Source: Corallium rubrum | Taxonomy: Eukaryota > Cnidaria > Anthozoa > Scleralcyonacea > Coralliidae | Assembly (NCBI GenBank): GCA_964035015.1 | Contig: OZ036004.1 | Span: 15,435,419-15,499,418 of the forward strand | Direction: 5' to 3' | Length of the DNA: 64,000 nt | Shown: positions 1-10,690 of the stretch, in pieces | Position numbering within the stretch: the first letter of the stretch is position 1 | Layout of the letters: every line of letters begins with the position of its first letter | The notes under the pieces: generated by a model | Databases searched by the model: none | The model's input: the letters and a program-made list of their open reading frames with translations, nothing else | What the model was told of the DNA's origin: nothing | Position numbers and translations under genes: made by a program

Positions 1-2
1 AG

Positions 3-770
3 TCAATAACTGACTCAAGAGACCTGATTCAAATTATGGATATTGGTAATGAATTATATTATGCATTGTCAAGATTATCAAGGCAATCTTATTTATTGCT
101 AACTGAATTACCCAGCGTGGTTACAGTCCTAAACACAAATTATCAACTTGAGTATAAGTGAAAGTTACTCTGGTAGACTCCATACAACTACTTTGAATGA
201 AAACATCCGATATGTCATGCCCTTAGAATGTGCTTTACAAGGTTTGGTACAAGAGAGTTATAATTCATTTCTGGTAACAGTTGGATGTAATACTGTATCT
301 ATTTTTGTTATTTTACTAAAAATATTTGATTCACATGCAAGAGATTCATTTGGTATGGCCCACCCTCGTGGAACATGTGTATTGTTGGAATAAATTCAGT
401 TATCGACTTGGTAGAATATTTAAAAAATCTACACAAACCTGATGTTTTATTTGAGCTGAGAAAGGCATTAAAATTACCATTGCACAATTTATACAAGCTA
501 CAAATATCCATACCAACACATCTGCTGTCCTTCAACATGTAAAAATCAAACAGTTAATCATGATAATTTTGATTTTGAACAATATTGTGCTATTCTTTTA
601 TTAGTTTTTCTACAATTATGGCATGTAATTACTGGAATGATCAGACACTGAGTGCTGTTGCGGAATATGCCAAGTTATTATACCAGGAAGCCTTGAATGA
701 TGGAAAGAAATTTACCTGTGATTATATGCCGCCTAATATAAATATATGTGTAATATATATGTGGTGCTGA
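3..770 (+). pseudogene. Relic of mobile-element protein with protease-like block
   Basis: Three frame-broken coding stretches read on the plus strand. Positions 3-150 encode an NELYYALSRLSRQSYLLLTE stretch. Positions 148-393, in another frame, carry SESYSG, ESYNSFLVTVG and FDSHARDSFG followed by GTCVLLE. Positions 600-740 carry YWNDQTLSAVAEYAKLLYQ. The FDSHARD...GTCVLLE block resembles a cysteine-peptidase-like domain that I associate with multi-copy mobile-element proteins of cnidarians; that link is from memory and unverified. Several frameshifts and stops show it is not a working gene. It may be part of a Helitron- or PIF1-related element, but no helicase or Rep motif is seen here. Confidence 0.4.
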
Positions 771-1464
771 TGTTGAGGCAGTATTTAATTCAATGCACCA
801 GGACACTTTGATTACTCATTCTGTTTCTAGTAAACTAGCCCTTACGTGTTTAATATTAGATAACACTTCAGAAAATACTGGCTATTTGCTGTGGCTTCCA
901 AACTATTGCTTATCTTGCATTTTTCTGGTCGAGTGGGGGGTTAGTGGCATGCAATGAAATGCAAACAATTAATTTATTTGAACGATTTGATTATACAGAT
1001 TTTCTCATTAATAAATTTTGCCATATTGTCACACAAAAAACTTAAATGTGAAGAAATACAATACACTATTCAATTTTTGTCATGTTCATGTCAACTAACA
1101 AAATCAGAGAGGCCAAAATTTGTAAGAAAGCATAAGTCTGCCACACAAAAAAGGTTACTTACTGACAAAAAGGAATTATTGGCATACCAATAAAGATTTT
1201 ATTGCTTCCGGAGCTTAGGATATATAAATAGACAAACTTAATATGGGACACTTGGGTAATTTCCCCGTAATTTTCTGATCACATGAATCACATGAATATA
1301 ATGCGTGCAGGAAAACGGAAGGGAGTGGTGATACATATCTATAGCAGAATGCAAATCTGGTTCACTCTGCTCTTCGCTTGGTGGCGCAAAGTCGTCTCTA
1401 TTTTGAAGTCAAGTTGTTGTTTTTTTCAACAGGTAATTCTTCTTTCATTTCATATCTGTTAGTT
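771..1464. other. No recognisable gene; possible continuation of relic
   Basis: AT-rich sequence. A short plus-strand reading around 1090-1190 has a basic stretch (KSATQKRLLTDKKELL) that could be the degraded tail of the upstream mobile-element protein. Nothing else is supportable. Confidence 0.3.
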
Positions 1465-1467
1465 GTA

Positions 1468-1713
1468 ATGTCTGGGTGTGTTCCAGCTATTTTAATTCTC
1501 GGTCATTCCTTTGTCCGTCGTTTACGGGACGACTTAGAAGCGCACTTTGATTTACGCGCTGCCCCAAATTTTCATATATCCGAATCGGGCAATGTTTCTT
1601 TGTTGGGTACGGGTGGCAGAACCGTAGATAAAGCCCTTAAGTATGACCTCTCATGGGTCCAAAAGTATAAGCCCGATATCGTGATTCTTGAAATGGGCAC
1701 TAACGATATGTGT
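1468..1713 (+). pseudogene. SGNH/GDSL esterase-like fragment (LINE ORF1 type)
   Basis: The reading frame encodes ILGHSFVRRLRDDL (block I, with GHS in place of GDS), a GTGGRTVDKAL turn, and KPDIVILEMGTNDM (block III, GTND). This is the pattern of SGNH hydrolases. Esterase domains are known in ORF1 proteins of CR1-like non-LTR retrotransposons, and a CR1/L2-type ORF2 relic lies 0.9 kb downstream on the same strand, so I infer an ORF1 remnant. The catalytic Asp/His C-terminal block is missing because similarity stops at about 1713. An independent captured esterase exon is the alternative, since a GT follows the last codon. Confidence 0.5.
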
Positions 1714-2535
1714 ATTGTCGTATACATATTTGTTCAATTTACGCCTTTCTGTGACAGACGTTATTATTGCATAATTGTTTGATAATTATGGTGCATTATA
1801 TTATATACTCCTTATTTTATCCCCTATGTGGTTGCCGTTTATGTACCACTCCATGCTTATGTTATATGGGCTAGAGCAACATGACTGTTTTCAGATGCCC
1901 ACGTTGAGACTTCAACATTGGTTTTTTTCTACCCATGTTCATGAGTTGTGCTGGTTATATATACGTTCATATAGTTCGCAGCTTCTTTAATAGTTATTGT
2001 ATCTGTTTTGTTTCATGTGGCGTACATGTGTGTGCAGTGTTCTTGTAGTTTCCTTGTGCCGTACATAAGATGTCCATCTATATGTATATATGATTTGCCG
2101 CTCCTGTGTCAAGAAAAAATGCATGTCTAAGTGGGATAGAGCAATTTATTGTTTTCAGATGCCCACAGTTGTTGTCAATATATTGTGGGACGGTGCGGCA
2201 TGTTGTTTTCAGATTGCCCTTGTATATTATTGTTTGCAGCGTTAAAGGATAATCAATTGCGGCTACCTTCGCTGTATGCCATGATTATTCTGCTGCTTGG
2301 TTTGTTTTATGTGTCACAGTTTCATGTATATGTAAATAATTATGCAATATGATGTTTGTTGCATGATCACACGCTTATTGTGTTGGGTCCTAACATTACA
2401 CTCGAGCGAAATTACAGCGATATAAGTATCATATGCATGGTTAATGGTTGCCATTGCCATTGTTTGGATTTTTGTGTTATTCCGTGTTCGGGGTTTTCCC
2501 TAACAAGCTTATTATGGAGCTGCGGAATTCCATGT
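1714..2535 (+). other. Unassigned spacer between esterase-like and EN/RT relics
   Basis: No protein is recognised. A short sequence TTTTCAGATGCCCAC occurs twice, near 1891 and 2153, so part of the stretch may be a local duplication. If one LINE copy once spanned 1468-3470, its endonuclease N-terminal part has been lost or replaced here. Confidence 0.3.
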
Positions 2536-3470
2536 AATAGGCGAGTGCTATCAACACCGACACGACAGACAAGCAGCCTCCAAGAAAGTATCCTTGATTT
2601 AGTTATTACCAACTATCCTGATTATGTCACAAATGTCCAGCTGGTGCCGCCGGATGAAGTACAGTTCCACACAGATCATTCCCTTTAACTTTTTGATTAT
2701 ATTGTCAAGCCTAAACACCAAACAAAAAGAGCCCGTTTTGTATATTGTTACAAGAGAGCTGATTTCGATGGTTTACGAAAGTCACTAAGAGACACACCTT
2801 TTGACTCTTGTTTTCAAAACGACGACATTAACGATAACTGACAGTGTTGGTACAATTTTTTTATCACCGCAGTAGAGCAGCATGTCCCAACGTTAAAAAT
2901 CAGAAACGTTAACAACCCTCCATGGATCGACGGGGAAATCCTACATCTTCTTCATCTAAAGAATTCTATCCACCCTATTTGGGAAAAGTACCGTGCTCTT
3001 CGTCGCCAGATAAAATCTGCAATCACGAGAAAACACAAAGAATATGTTGATTCTCTTTCCGGATCGTTGAAAGATAACCGAAAACGTTTTTGGTCTTATT
3101 TAAAAGCTCGCACTAAATCTGGATCGATTCCTAACATTGTAGAATCTAATAACTTGCGGTACCAGGATTCAAAAGATAAAGCTGAAGCTTTTAACAACTA
3201 CATTTTCCCATCCTTTACTTCTTCTGCCGACGATCTTCCTATTCCAGACTTTAGAGTAGACAGTGATTCTGGAGTATAGCTTAAGCTTCTTTAGAAGATA
3301 TCATTCTAACCAGCGAAGAGGTTGCAAGAGCATTGAGTCAATTTAACAAAGCTCATAGTCCTGACAGTATCCCGGCAAGAATACTAAAAGAATGCGCAAA
3401 TGTGATCGCTCCTTCATTGTGTAGTTTGTTCAACAAATCCCTTGAACTTGGTTGCTTACCCAGTGGCGGA
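2536..3470 (+). pseudogene. CR1/L2-type LINE ORF2 relic (EN end, linker, RT start)
   Basis: Three blocks in shifting frames follow the order of a CR1/L2-clade ORF2. The end of the endonuclease (LDLVITNYPDYVTNV then TDHSL) is at 2590-2690. The linker (PPWIDGEI, KYRALRRQIK, NRKRFWSYLKARTKSGSIP) is at 2920-3280. The beginning of the reverse transcriptase (NKAHSPDSIPARILKECA, then LFNKSLELGCLPS) is at 3345-3470. Stops and frameshifts are present. The RT is cut after CLPS, where unrelated sequence with a strong hairpin begins, so the catalytic YADD region is absent. It is inactive. Confidence 0.75.
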
Positions 3471-3500
3471 TTTAGCATACATCAGACCAGTCACACTCTA

Positions 3501-3533
3501 AAAAAAGGTGTGTTCAAATAACACACCTTTTTT
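3501..3533. repeat. Perfect 14-bp-arm hairpin
   Basis: The sequence reads AAAAAAGGTGTGTT, a 5-nt loop (CAAAT), then its exact reverse complement ending in six T. Further GGTGTGTTATTCAA and ACACACCTT segments follow to about 3590, so this is probably the end of a foldback element that interrupted the LINE RT at about 3470. By shape it resembles a bacterial terminator, but the setting is eukaryotic. Confidence 0.7.
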
Positions 3534-3787
3534 GTCCAGAAATTGACACGCTTTAAGGTGTGTTATTCAACACACCTTGGTGTGTTATTCAATCATTTCT
3601 ATTCGTCTAGACAAATCCAGTAAGCTTTGTCTAACTCTTCGAAGAAAGCAATACCGGTCTTCCTCTGCCATGTCGGCCACGTTGTGCCACAGTGCCAGAC
3701 CGCGAGAGACCGGTTCCAAAGGTCATATGATGTGATGATCGATCTAGCCGCCATTGACTACCCCTCCCCACCCACCCTGCTATAAAG

Positions 3788-3947
3788 TTTTGCCGAATTC
3801 ATGTTTTGCCGAATTCATGTTTTGCCGAATTCATGTTTTGCCGAATTCATGTTTTGCTGAATTCATGTTTTGCCGAATTCATATTTTGCCGAATTCATGT
3901 TTTGCCGAATTCATGTTTTGCCGAATTCATGTTATGTTGAATTCAAG
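3788..3947 (+). repeat. 16-bp minisatellite (TTTTGCCGAATTCATG)n
   Basis: About ten near-identical tandem copies of TTTTGCCGAATTCATG, degenerating at the end into variants such as TTATGTTGAATTCAAG. Because 16 is not a multiple of 3, all three frames stay open and yield a spurious periodic ORF. Each unit contains an EcoRI site. Confidence 0.9.
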
Positions 3948-4637
3948 TTTTGATGCACCAAATTAAAATTTTGGTGCATTCATGTTTTGCAGAGGTCTAC
4001 TTTTCGACGAATTCCTATTTTTTTAATTTTGACCTTAATCACGCGCCATAGAGATGACCGGTGGTCAGCGTTCGCTTTGAGAGTTTTGCTGGATCTGCAC
4101 CATGGCAACCACTTTTTTGCTGGATTTGCCTCAAACCTGATCGGCTCTCGCGTTGATTTCAAGCGTTTTGCTGGATCTTGCTGAAAACTGGATTGCTGAG
4201 GCAGCTGAGATACTGAGTAATTAGATCAGTTATTCGTCGTCATCGAAGCTTCTCACTAGTTCTCACAGCTGTGTCTTTCAGAATTTCAGTAATGAGTTAT
4301 CAAAGCGTTTCCGAACGGGTTTAGCTGCTTTAAACAGTCATCGATTTGTCTCAACAGAGGAACATTTAATAGACGCGATTGGAAGCATTTCGAGCTTCTC
4401 AATTTTGGCACGGAGTCATTTATTCCCCCACTGCTAAGGTAAGACTGGTAAGTTAAGGTCGTCTTCTTTCATTTCAAATCTACAAGCCGTCTAGTGTCGA
4501 ATATATGTGTTTTGTCCAATCTCAGTATCGTATTATTTATCATTTTGCTCCCTAGTGAAGTCTGAGTTCAGAGTTCAGACATATTTATTCAGCAAAAGGC
4601 TTCTAGGACAGCGTCGGCCACGGTTGAAATCCACATA
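3948..4637. other. No gene recognised
   Basis: Mixed sequence. TTTTGCTGGAT-type fragments recur at 4083-4180, weakly echoing the upstream array. I see no conserved coding block, RNA gene or paired terminal repeat. Confidence 0.4.
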
Positions 4638-4680
4638 TTACCAGGGTTAAGTCACGTTGGCCTGAAAAACAGAGAAAAAT

Positions 4681-4720
4681 CTTCTCGACGTTTCGAGCGA
4701 AGGCCCTTCATCAGGAGAAA
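4681..4720 (-). ncRNA. Hammerhead-ribozyme-like motif in PLE arm
   Basis: On the minus strand the arm reads TTCTC, then CTGATGA, a short stem II, GAAAC, GTC and GAGAA. The core CUGAUGA...GAAA is intact and TTCTC can pair with GAGAA to form helix I after the GUC cleavage site. Helix III is minimal (ACGT), as reported for Penelope-associated hammerheads that may act as dimers. Activity is inferred only. Confidence 0.6.
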
Positions 4721-4869
4721 TTAGTAAACAACTCACATGTGGTCACGTGTATTTATAGCAGAACTACAATGGGAATCACGTGAACACATGTAAGCCAATA
4801 AAAACAAAGTAAACAAATAAATTAATATGTAATTTTAGCCTGTGTGCAGGTGCTGACCCAATTTGTGGG

Positions 4870-5400
4870 TCAGCTACCTGCAAATAGGCAAAGAAACAGG
4901 TTATAAATCACTATTGACGTCATCAGGAAAAGGTTAAGGAAAAGGTGTGGAATATGGTGGTGGAGTGAGCTAAATGAAAGAGAATCGCTCATTGAGGCCG
5001 TGAGGGTGAATGGTACCAGTTTGTAAATGAGACGCATTTCTTGTTTACGACGAGTATCGTTACAACCTGTAATGGGCTGAATAGCGCAGATTTTCATGTT
5101 AGAAAAGGAGTGGTTGGCACTGTTGAAGTGCCTGGCAACAGGTTTGTTTTGCACATTGTTTTTGACATCACGAAGGTGTTCAACAAACCTGTCATCTAAA
5201 CGTCTTCCAGTTTCTCCGATGTAAAGCATGGGACATTTACTGCAAGAGATACAGTAAATGAGGTTGGAGGAAGTGCAAGTGAAACTATGGGTTATGTTGA
5301 ACCTACATTTTGGAGTCGAAATTGAAATTGAGGAGTCTAAATATTTACAGGTGTTGCACCTACCACGACAGCAAGAGCTGGTGCCAACATGTGATACCAA
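4870..5400 (-). CDS. GIY-YIG endonuclease domain of Penelope-like element
   Basis: The 176-residue frame contains a Cys-rich entry (CCRGRCNTCKYL) and then the GIY-YIG core: NLIYCISCSKCPMLYIGETG (the I-Y...Y-I-G signature), RRLDDRFVEHLRDV (catalytic Arg region) and ARHFNSANHS. In Penelope-like elements this nuclease lies C-terminal to the RT and makes the target nick. The frame is broken from the upstream RT frame by a 2-nt slip close to 5463, so the copy cannot make one fused protein. The last ~40 residues are past the conserved domain. Confidence 0.85.
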   Translation of the reverse strand: MVSHVGTSSCCRGRCNTCKYLDSSISISTPKCRFNITHSFTCTSSNLIYCISCSKCPMLYIGETGRRLDDRFVEHLRDVKNNVQNKPVARHFNSANHSFSNMKICAIQPITGCNDTRRKQEMRLIYKLVPFTLTASMSDSLSFSSLHHHIPHLFLNLFLMTSIVIYNLFLCLFAGS

Positions 5401-5462
5401 GGCTTGCTGCAGTGAGCTGTGAACAATGTTTTCCCGGATGTTTTTGCTATGCCGAAAAGATA

Positions 5463-6000
5463 CTAGGGGTTTCTCAGAGAAAATGTTTCTGGGTCATTTT
5501 TAATGATGTCGAAATTACGGCTAATGATGCCCCTTACTTTGAAATTGAAGGGATGAAAAGTGAGAACTAGAGGTACTTTTTCATTAGAAATGGTAGCCAA
5601 AGGTTCGCTTAAGGTGTCTGAACGGGAAATGTTGGAGACCTTGTGTAAGGCAGTGTCTAAGAGGTGGGAAGGATAACCGCGATTAACAAAAAAGTTTCTC
5701 ATTTCCAAACATTTGGCATTGAAATCGTCGTCTTCACTGCAGAGGCGGCGAAGACGAAGAAATTGAGAGAAAGGAATGGAAGTTTTGGTGTGTTTAGGAT
5801 GATGAGAGGAGAAGATGAGGTAGCTATAAGAGTCAGTGGTCTTGTAAAAGACAGAAGTGCTCAGTTTATTACCATTAATGGAGACGAGAATATCTAAGAA
5901 CGACACACTAGTCTCACTGATCTCCCATGTGAACTGGAGTGCTGGGTGGAAGTCATTAACATAGTTAATGAAGCAAACCAGGTCAGCGCGCGAACATGAT
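5463..6000 (-). pseudogene. C-terminal part of Penelope RT
   Basis: Reading on the minus strand, positions 6000 to 5463 give ADLVCFINYVNDFHPALQF, SFLDILVSINGNKLSTSVFYK, SHHPKHTKTSIPFSQFLRLRRLC and a C-terminal RGIISRNFDII. This is the thumb/linker region of Penelope-type RTs that precedes the GIY-YIG domain. The catalytic YxDD motif lies upstream and is not present. The same region is the template against which the older relic at 7738-7890 and 11035-11410 aligns. Confidence 0.8.
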
Positions 6001-6172
6001 GCAGTGCCTAAGCAATCATCAATGGGTCAATTGGGTCAGCACCTGCACACAGGCTAAAATTACATATTAATTTATTTGTTTACTTTTTTTTTATTGGCTT
6101 ACATGTGTTCACGTGATTCCCATTGCAGCTCTGCTATAAATACGCGTGACCGCATGTGAGTTGTTTACTAAT

Positions 6173-6210
6173 TTCTCCTGACGAAGGGCCTTCGCTCGAA
6201 ACGTCGAGAA
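6173..6210 (+). ncRNA. Hammerhead-ribozyme-like motif in the second PLE arm
   Basis: TTCTC (6173-6177), CTGACGA (6178-6184), stem II region (6185-6197), GAAAC, GTC and GAGAA (6206-6210). The core and helix I are conserved relative to the other arm, with one core change (CTGACGA for CTGATGA) at the position that tolerates any base. Stem II is weak: only three pairs, including a G-U. Confidence 0.55.
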
Positions 6211-6255
6211 GATTTTTCTCTGTTTTTCAGGCCAACGTGACTTAACCCTGATAAT

Positions 6256-6884
6256 ATATTATTTATTCAGCAGGCGGCATTAGCATATTTCACGCTTGCC
6301 AGGAGCTTTTATATGAATTTGAAACGCAAAGGATCAATTGATCCTTAAGCCCAGGTTTAGTTAAACGTTAAATTGGATCTTTCTTTTCATGATTTTGAAA
6401 TGAATACTGTTTTCAAAGTATTGTTAGTCTCGCTATCTTGCTCTGATGAGATATATTTTAACAGCGTGTTCGTGAAATGTGATCTCAGCTCGGGTTGTCG
6501 GTAGATGATATATAATTATTAAACTTTGAGACAATGAATAATTGCATGGGTGTACGCTCCTGTCTCGTTTAGCTAACTAATATTTTAGTTAGCTTTGTAA
6601 ATATATAATTCAGTATAATTTTCTCAATAAAGTTTAAGAAACATCCAATTTGGACAAAATATTTCGTCCTTTGAACTGACGCCCAAAAATTCCCCATGTC
6701 TGCCATGTTTGTTTTGCCTTACCTTTTCGTCCAGTGATTGACTGCAGTCAGTCTTTCAGGTATATATAGAGTTCACTGCAGCAGCCTGGTTCCCAGGCCT
6801 CTCTTGTTTAACGTCGAGCGGCGGACCGAAATTGTGGGAGGCCTGGAGTAAAATGTTTAGCTTGGCCCATAAAGTGGGCCCATA
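6256..6884. other. No gene recognised
   Basis: AT-rich spacer between the Penelope element and the next repeat family. No coding block or RNA gene is supportable. Confidence 0.4.
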
Positions 6885-7450
6885 ACAATACCGCTGTCAA
6901 ACGTTCGCCCATGCGTGAATTTGCTAGAGTAAACACATTGGAGTAAATATTGCAAGTTATAAAATAAGGTGCCCTCTACGCACGCTCTGATTGGCTGGGC
7001 TCCGTACATTTATAAGAGAACATAGATCATGAATGACGTAGAATGGCGTAAAATGGCGTCAGCAGGCCGGAAAAGCCCGCCAAATTCCTAAACTACCTCA
7101 CTTTTAGTTTGATTTTTCCTCTTCTTATTTTATAAAACAAATAAAACATATCGCTCCTGTGCATATGTATTCTTATAAAGGTACATTTGACGTGATTTGA
7201 ACACGAAAGAAGTGTAAAGGCACTCGGCTATCGCCTCGTGCCTCTACTCAACTTCTTTCGTGTTCAAATGACGTCAAACGTGCCTTTATAAGAGTACATA
7301 TGCACGGAGCTTTATGTTTTATTTGTTAAATAAGTGGGAACTAGCCGTGGCAACAACAACCAGACAGTAAAGACTAAGTAAGACTCGACTATTCATTTGT
7401 GTTTTAAAAAAGGGTAATGAAAATTACAAAGGGTCATTTCAGAATATGTT
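6885..7450. repeat. Interspersed repeat sharing both ends with 29160-29330
   Basis: The left end (ACCGCTGTCAAACGTTCGCC, then ATGCGTGAATTTGCTAGAGTAAACA) and the right end (GCCGTGGCAACAACAACCAGACAG through GGGTCATTTCAGAATATG) both match the reverse complement of 29330-29160. There the two ends are almost adjacent. Here 390 bp separate them, including a long foldback, so either the foldback inserted into this family or the other copy lost its interior. Confidence 0.7.
7125..7332. repeat. Foldback MITE-like element, ~90-bp arms
   Basis: The two halves are imperfect inverted copies: TTATAAAACAAATAAAACAT, TGCATATGTATTCTTATAAA and GAACACGAAAGAAGT on the left return as reverse complements on the right. 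The loop lies near CACTCGGCTATCGCCTCGTG. No coding content. It sits inside the repeat at 6885-7450. Confidence 0.75.
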
Positions 7451-7499
7451 TGTTTTTTATTTTTATTTTCTTTCTTTGTAGTTTGTTTTTGTTGATTAT

Positions 7500-7735
7500 T
7501 AATTGTTATTAAAACTGTCTATGTCCGCCCTTGCTAAACAAACACAGCATCTTCAGAAGTGTTGAATATAAGAGAAGAAAAAAAATAAAAAATAAAAAAA
7601 ATAGATAAAGTGAAAACAAAAAAAAGTGAAAACACTGTTTATGCCCGCCCTTGCTAAACAAAAACAGCGTCTTCAGAAGAGTCCGTGAGGATGAATGGTT
7701 CCAATTTTCAAAATGAGACACTTTTCTTCATTTGG
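7500..7735. repeat. Short direct duplication plus Penelope EN remnant
   Basis: A ~55-bp block (GCCCGCCCTTGCTAAACAAA...CAGCGTCTTCAGAAG type) occurs twice, near 7510-7560 and 7630-7680, separated by A-rich sequence. After the second copy, 7682-7735 matches the coding region at 5000-5045 of the Penelope element, so it is a degraded GIY-YIG remnant on the minus strand. Confidence 0.6.
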
Positions 7736-7737
7736 TC

Positions 7738-7890
7738 TCAAAATCTTTGTCATCACTGCATAGGCGGCGAAGTCGCAGAAATTTAGAGTACCGAATGGAT
7801 TTTTTAGTGTGCTTGGGATGAGAGGATGAAAATAAAAGGTAACTACGTGAATCGGCCGGCTTATACGAGACTGAAGTCATGAGCGCATTA
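7738..7890 (-). pseudogene. Penelope RT relic, part 1 (interrupted)
   Basis: Positions 7738-7886 align with 5728-5870 of the better-preserved Penelope copy (CACTGCAnAGGCGGCGAAG, GTGTGcTTgGGATGAGAGGA and onward). The alignment stops exactly at ATTA (7887-7890) and resumes at 11035, 3.1 kb away. Confidence 0.75.
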
Positions 7891-8181
7891 ATGAACACGG
7901 TCGTATTTTAATTATGCAAACTGAGACAGAGGCATTGATTGTAATGAATTGTGGCAAAAGGAGATAGCAAGGAAGTAACTGAACCGGGAGGTGGGTGTCC
8001 TGTCCGGCGGCCTAAAATGGGGATCGCCCATTTTAGAGTAGAGACATTGACGAAGTCTGAGGGGTGCTCAGCACGTGTAAGGTCAGAAAATGCCTTACCG
8101 CATCCAAATCCTTCACGTGGGTGAAGTGTGTGAGGCACAGCACTTCTGTGAAGTGATAAGGATGACAGCACTTCCTGCCAC
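7887..8181. repeat. Split-repeat A, outer copy
   Basis: A 295-bp block nearly identical to 8632-8926. It contains the internal palindrome TAAAATGGGGATCGCCCATT near 8010. The 106 bp that follow, 8182-8287, are unique and separate it from repeat B. Confidence 0.85.
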
Positions 8182-8287
8182 TCATTTATTAGATAATTAA
8201 ATTATTACATTTTTTTACTATTATAATTTCTATAAGTATAGAGTAGACTATTTATATGTTGTTACAAAAGGGGTTGTGGTGGGTGGG

Positions 8288-8635
8288 ATAAACATTCCCG
8301 AAAAACTTAAACTGCTATTTTACAGAACGATTTGAGTGAGCTCTCTGACTGTGAGTCTGTGATAGAATGACCACCGTCACCCTTGCCGCATTCATTTATA
8401 TCATTGCCTCAAGGAGGAATTTTGTTTTGATAAGAGGGAATCTTTAGATAAAGGTTTGGGTTCGGCTTTATCCATTTTGGCACATGTTTTTATGCACTTT
8501 ATTTATCTGGCTTTTGCATCTGACCTTGTTCACCTGTCACAGGAACTACACTTATGATCGCTTTGAGGCAGGAGATACATTATCTCTTACTCCCTCACAT
8601 TAACCTAAATTTATTAATAATAAATTTCTAAATTA
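8288..8635. repeat. Split-repeat B, inner copy
   Basis: A 348-bp block nearly identical to 10691-11038 with only a few substitutions. It ends in ATTA, which is also the first tetranucleotide of the adjacent A copy, so B and A overlap by 4 bp. Confidence 0.85.
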
Positions 8636-8926
8636 ATGAACACGGTCGTATTTTAATTATACAAACTGAGACAGAGGCATTGATTGTAATGAATTGTCGC
8701 AAAAGGAGATAGCGAGGAAGTAACTGTACCGGGAGGAGGGTGTCCTGTCCGGCGGCCTAAAATGGGGATCGCCCATTTTAGAGTAGAGACATTGACGAAG
8801 TCAGAGGGGTGCTCAGCACTTGTAAGGTCAGAAAATGCCTTACCGCATCCAAATCCTTCACGTGGGTGAAGTGTGTGAGGCACAGCACTTCTGTGAAGTG
8901 ATAAGGATGACAGCACTTCCTGCCAC
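8632..8926. repeat. Split-repeat A, inner copy
   Basis: The second 295-bp A copy differs from the outer copy at a handful of positions. It is followed directly by the internal region. Confidence 0.85.
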
Positions 8927-10690
8927 GAATTGAACGCAGTGATAATTCCCCCACTGAAGGTTTTGGATTTGTATAGTAGTAAAAGTATATTATTTTAATG
9001 TACTAATAATTAGAAAGTAGAAATATTTATGAATATTGGATTATAATGACCGCAGTTGACGCTATAGTTGCACTACTGATGTATGAAACGGGGTGCTGTT
9101 TGGCAAATACCGACATTCAAAGCTTACATGCTGGAATGTCAGGGAGGCCAGAAAAAACCTGACGCTGGTAAAAACCCTGTGGGAAAGCCAATGACAGGAA
9201 AAAGTTGGGTGGAGCCAAGACGAAACCAGCAGCTTCTCCACAAAGCAATTATGTTACAAATTTTGTGCCGAGTGTCAATATCTTCCGAAACAACGCCAAG
9301 CTATAGTTAGTATGCATCACGTAGGAAATTGGTTCTTGATTATTATTGGATTTGTAATTTTTACACATGGTTTGTTGAGTACTGTCTAGGGGTGACGATC
9401 GATCAACGATGTTGGATAAAATAGAATAGGCTATTGCGGAACTGAACAAAAATCACGCCGTGCGTTTTGCGTCAATTGCGATTATGTTCTGAACTTGCGC
9501 GAGTGTCTGAGGACAGTCTTTGCTTTAATCTCTGTGTATCGCCGTGGCAACGGGCCTTCCGTCTTGGCTTTTAATATTAACTGTCATCTAATATTGGTAT
9601 AAACAAGAAAAATTGGACAAAGCAAAGCAGAGCAAAACACAGGAAAAACACGCAAAAAACAAACGAACAAAGGGAAGGGTTAATTCGTGCAATAACAGAT
9701 CGTAAGAGGGTGAAACAGAATGAAACTAATAGGCTGGGACTCTGCAATGACCATAGGCTAAAATATTAATTTGGAAGAAAACAGGTTTTCATAACAGGCC
9801 ACAATATACCAACACTAAGAACCGTGTCTGCAGTGCCTGGGCCATGTCTGTTATTGTTAATATATTGCGCTCTCAGTGGTCAAATAGGGACGCCAATATA
9901 CGTGGGCCGAAACAGATTATAAATAATCTCTTCAGAAAGGTATGCTGTCGCCGATCGCCAAGGTATAAATATTATCAAGGCGCGCGCAGGGAAATTTCTT
10001 TAAAATTGTGAAGCGGCACTGTCGCTGTGCCGTTCCGTATCATATCTTGAATTAGCCTATGTCAAACAACAGACGTGCTTTTCGATAATTTCCATTAGCA
10101 GGACTTTCGACGGTCTTAGTGATATTCCTTCGTCGGTCACGGTAGCCGCCGCATAACAAGTTAAAGTTGGGTTTGAACTGCTGGATATTTTGAGAAACAG
10201 ATTATGTTTGGTTTGTTGTATCTGGGCTTGTAGCCGAGGGTAATGATATGACAATAAGACCTCGAATGGGGCAGTCATGCCGTTCATGATCATGCGTTGA
10301 AGTGTTTAGGTTTCGAACAGTTATGAGATTGCCTCATTATTTAAATATATACTATTCTTTTCTTTCTTTTCGTATCCTTATATTCATCGTCGACTGACCG
10401 AGACTGGAGTGGCTGTCGACAAGTATTATTAAGCTGGCCGAGTCATTTGACCGCAATAAGTTATTCTCGAGGTCTAGTATTATAAAGGAAGAAATCCCAA
10501 ACCTCACGCGATGTAAAGACACAAGTATATATATGCTAGGGACGGGAAAGCAAGGAACATACTCACAAATACTTTTCGCTATGCGGGCCTTGTGGTTGCA
10601 TACCAGAGCCTTCAGTTGTAATGGTTTGCTTGAAAATGACAGGCGGTTGGATTTCATTAAGCCGGGACCATGCAAGTCAGATGATGAATT
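8927..10690 (-). other. Internal region of the YR-like element, no recognised protein
   Basis: The longest minus-strand frames are at 10352-10675 (107 residues) and 10057-10293 (78 residues). Neither shows RT, RNase H, methylase or tyrosine-recombinase motifs. This is too short for a full retrotransposon coding region, so the element would depend on a partner. Confidence 0.5.

Larger units (their letters stand above)
4638..6255 (-). mobile_element. Penelope-like element, 5'-truncated, with inverted terminal arms
   Basis: Roughly 225-bp inverted arms (4638-4862 and 6028-6255) flank minus-strand coding DNA for the end of a reverse transcriptase and a GIY-YIG endonuclease. That domain order is diagnostic of canonical Penelope-like elements. 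The arms share the CAGGGTTAAGTCACGTTGG terminus and each carries a hammerhead-like core. The RT N-terminal two thirds are absent, which is typical 5' truncation. Inverted rather than direct arms are known for these elements. Confidence 0.85.

Noticed and set aside
3754-3966. CRISPR-like regular repeats
   Set aside because: The 16-bp units are directly tandem without unique spacers and the genome is eukaryotic.
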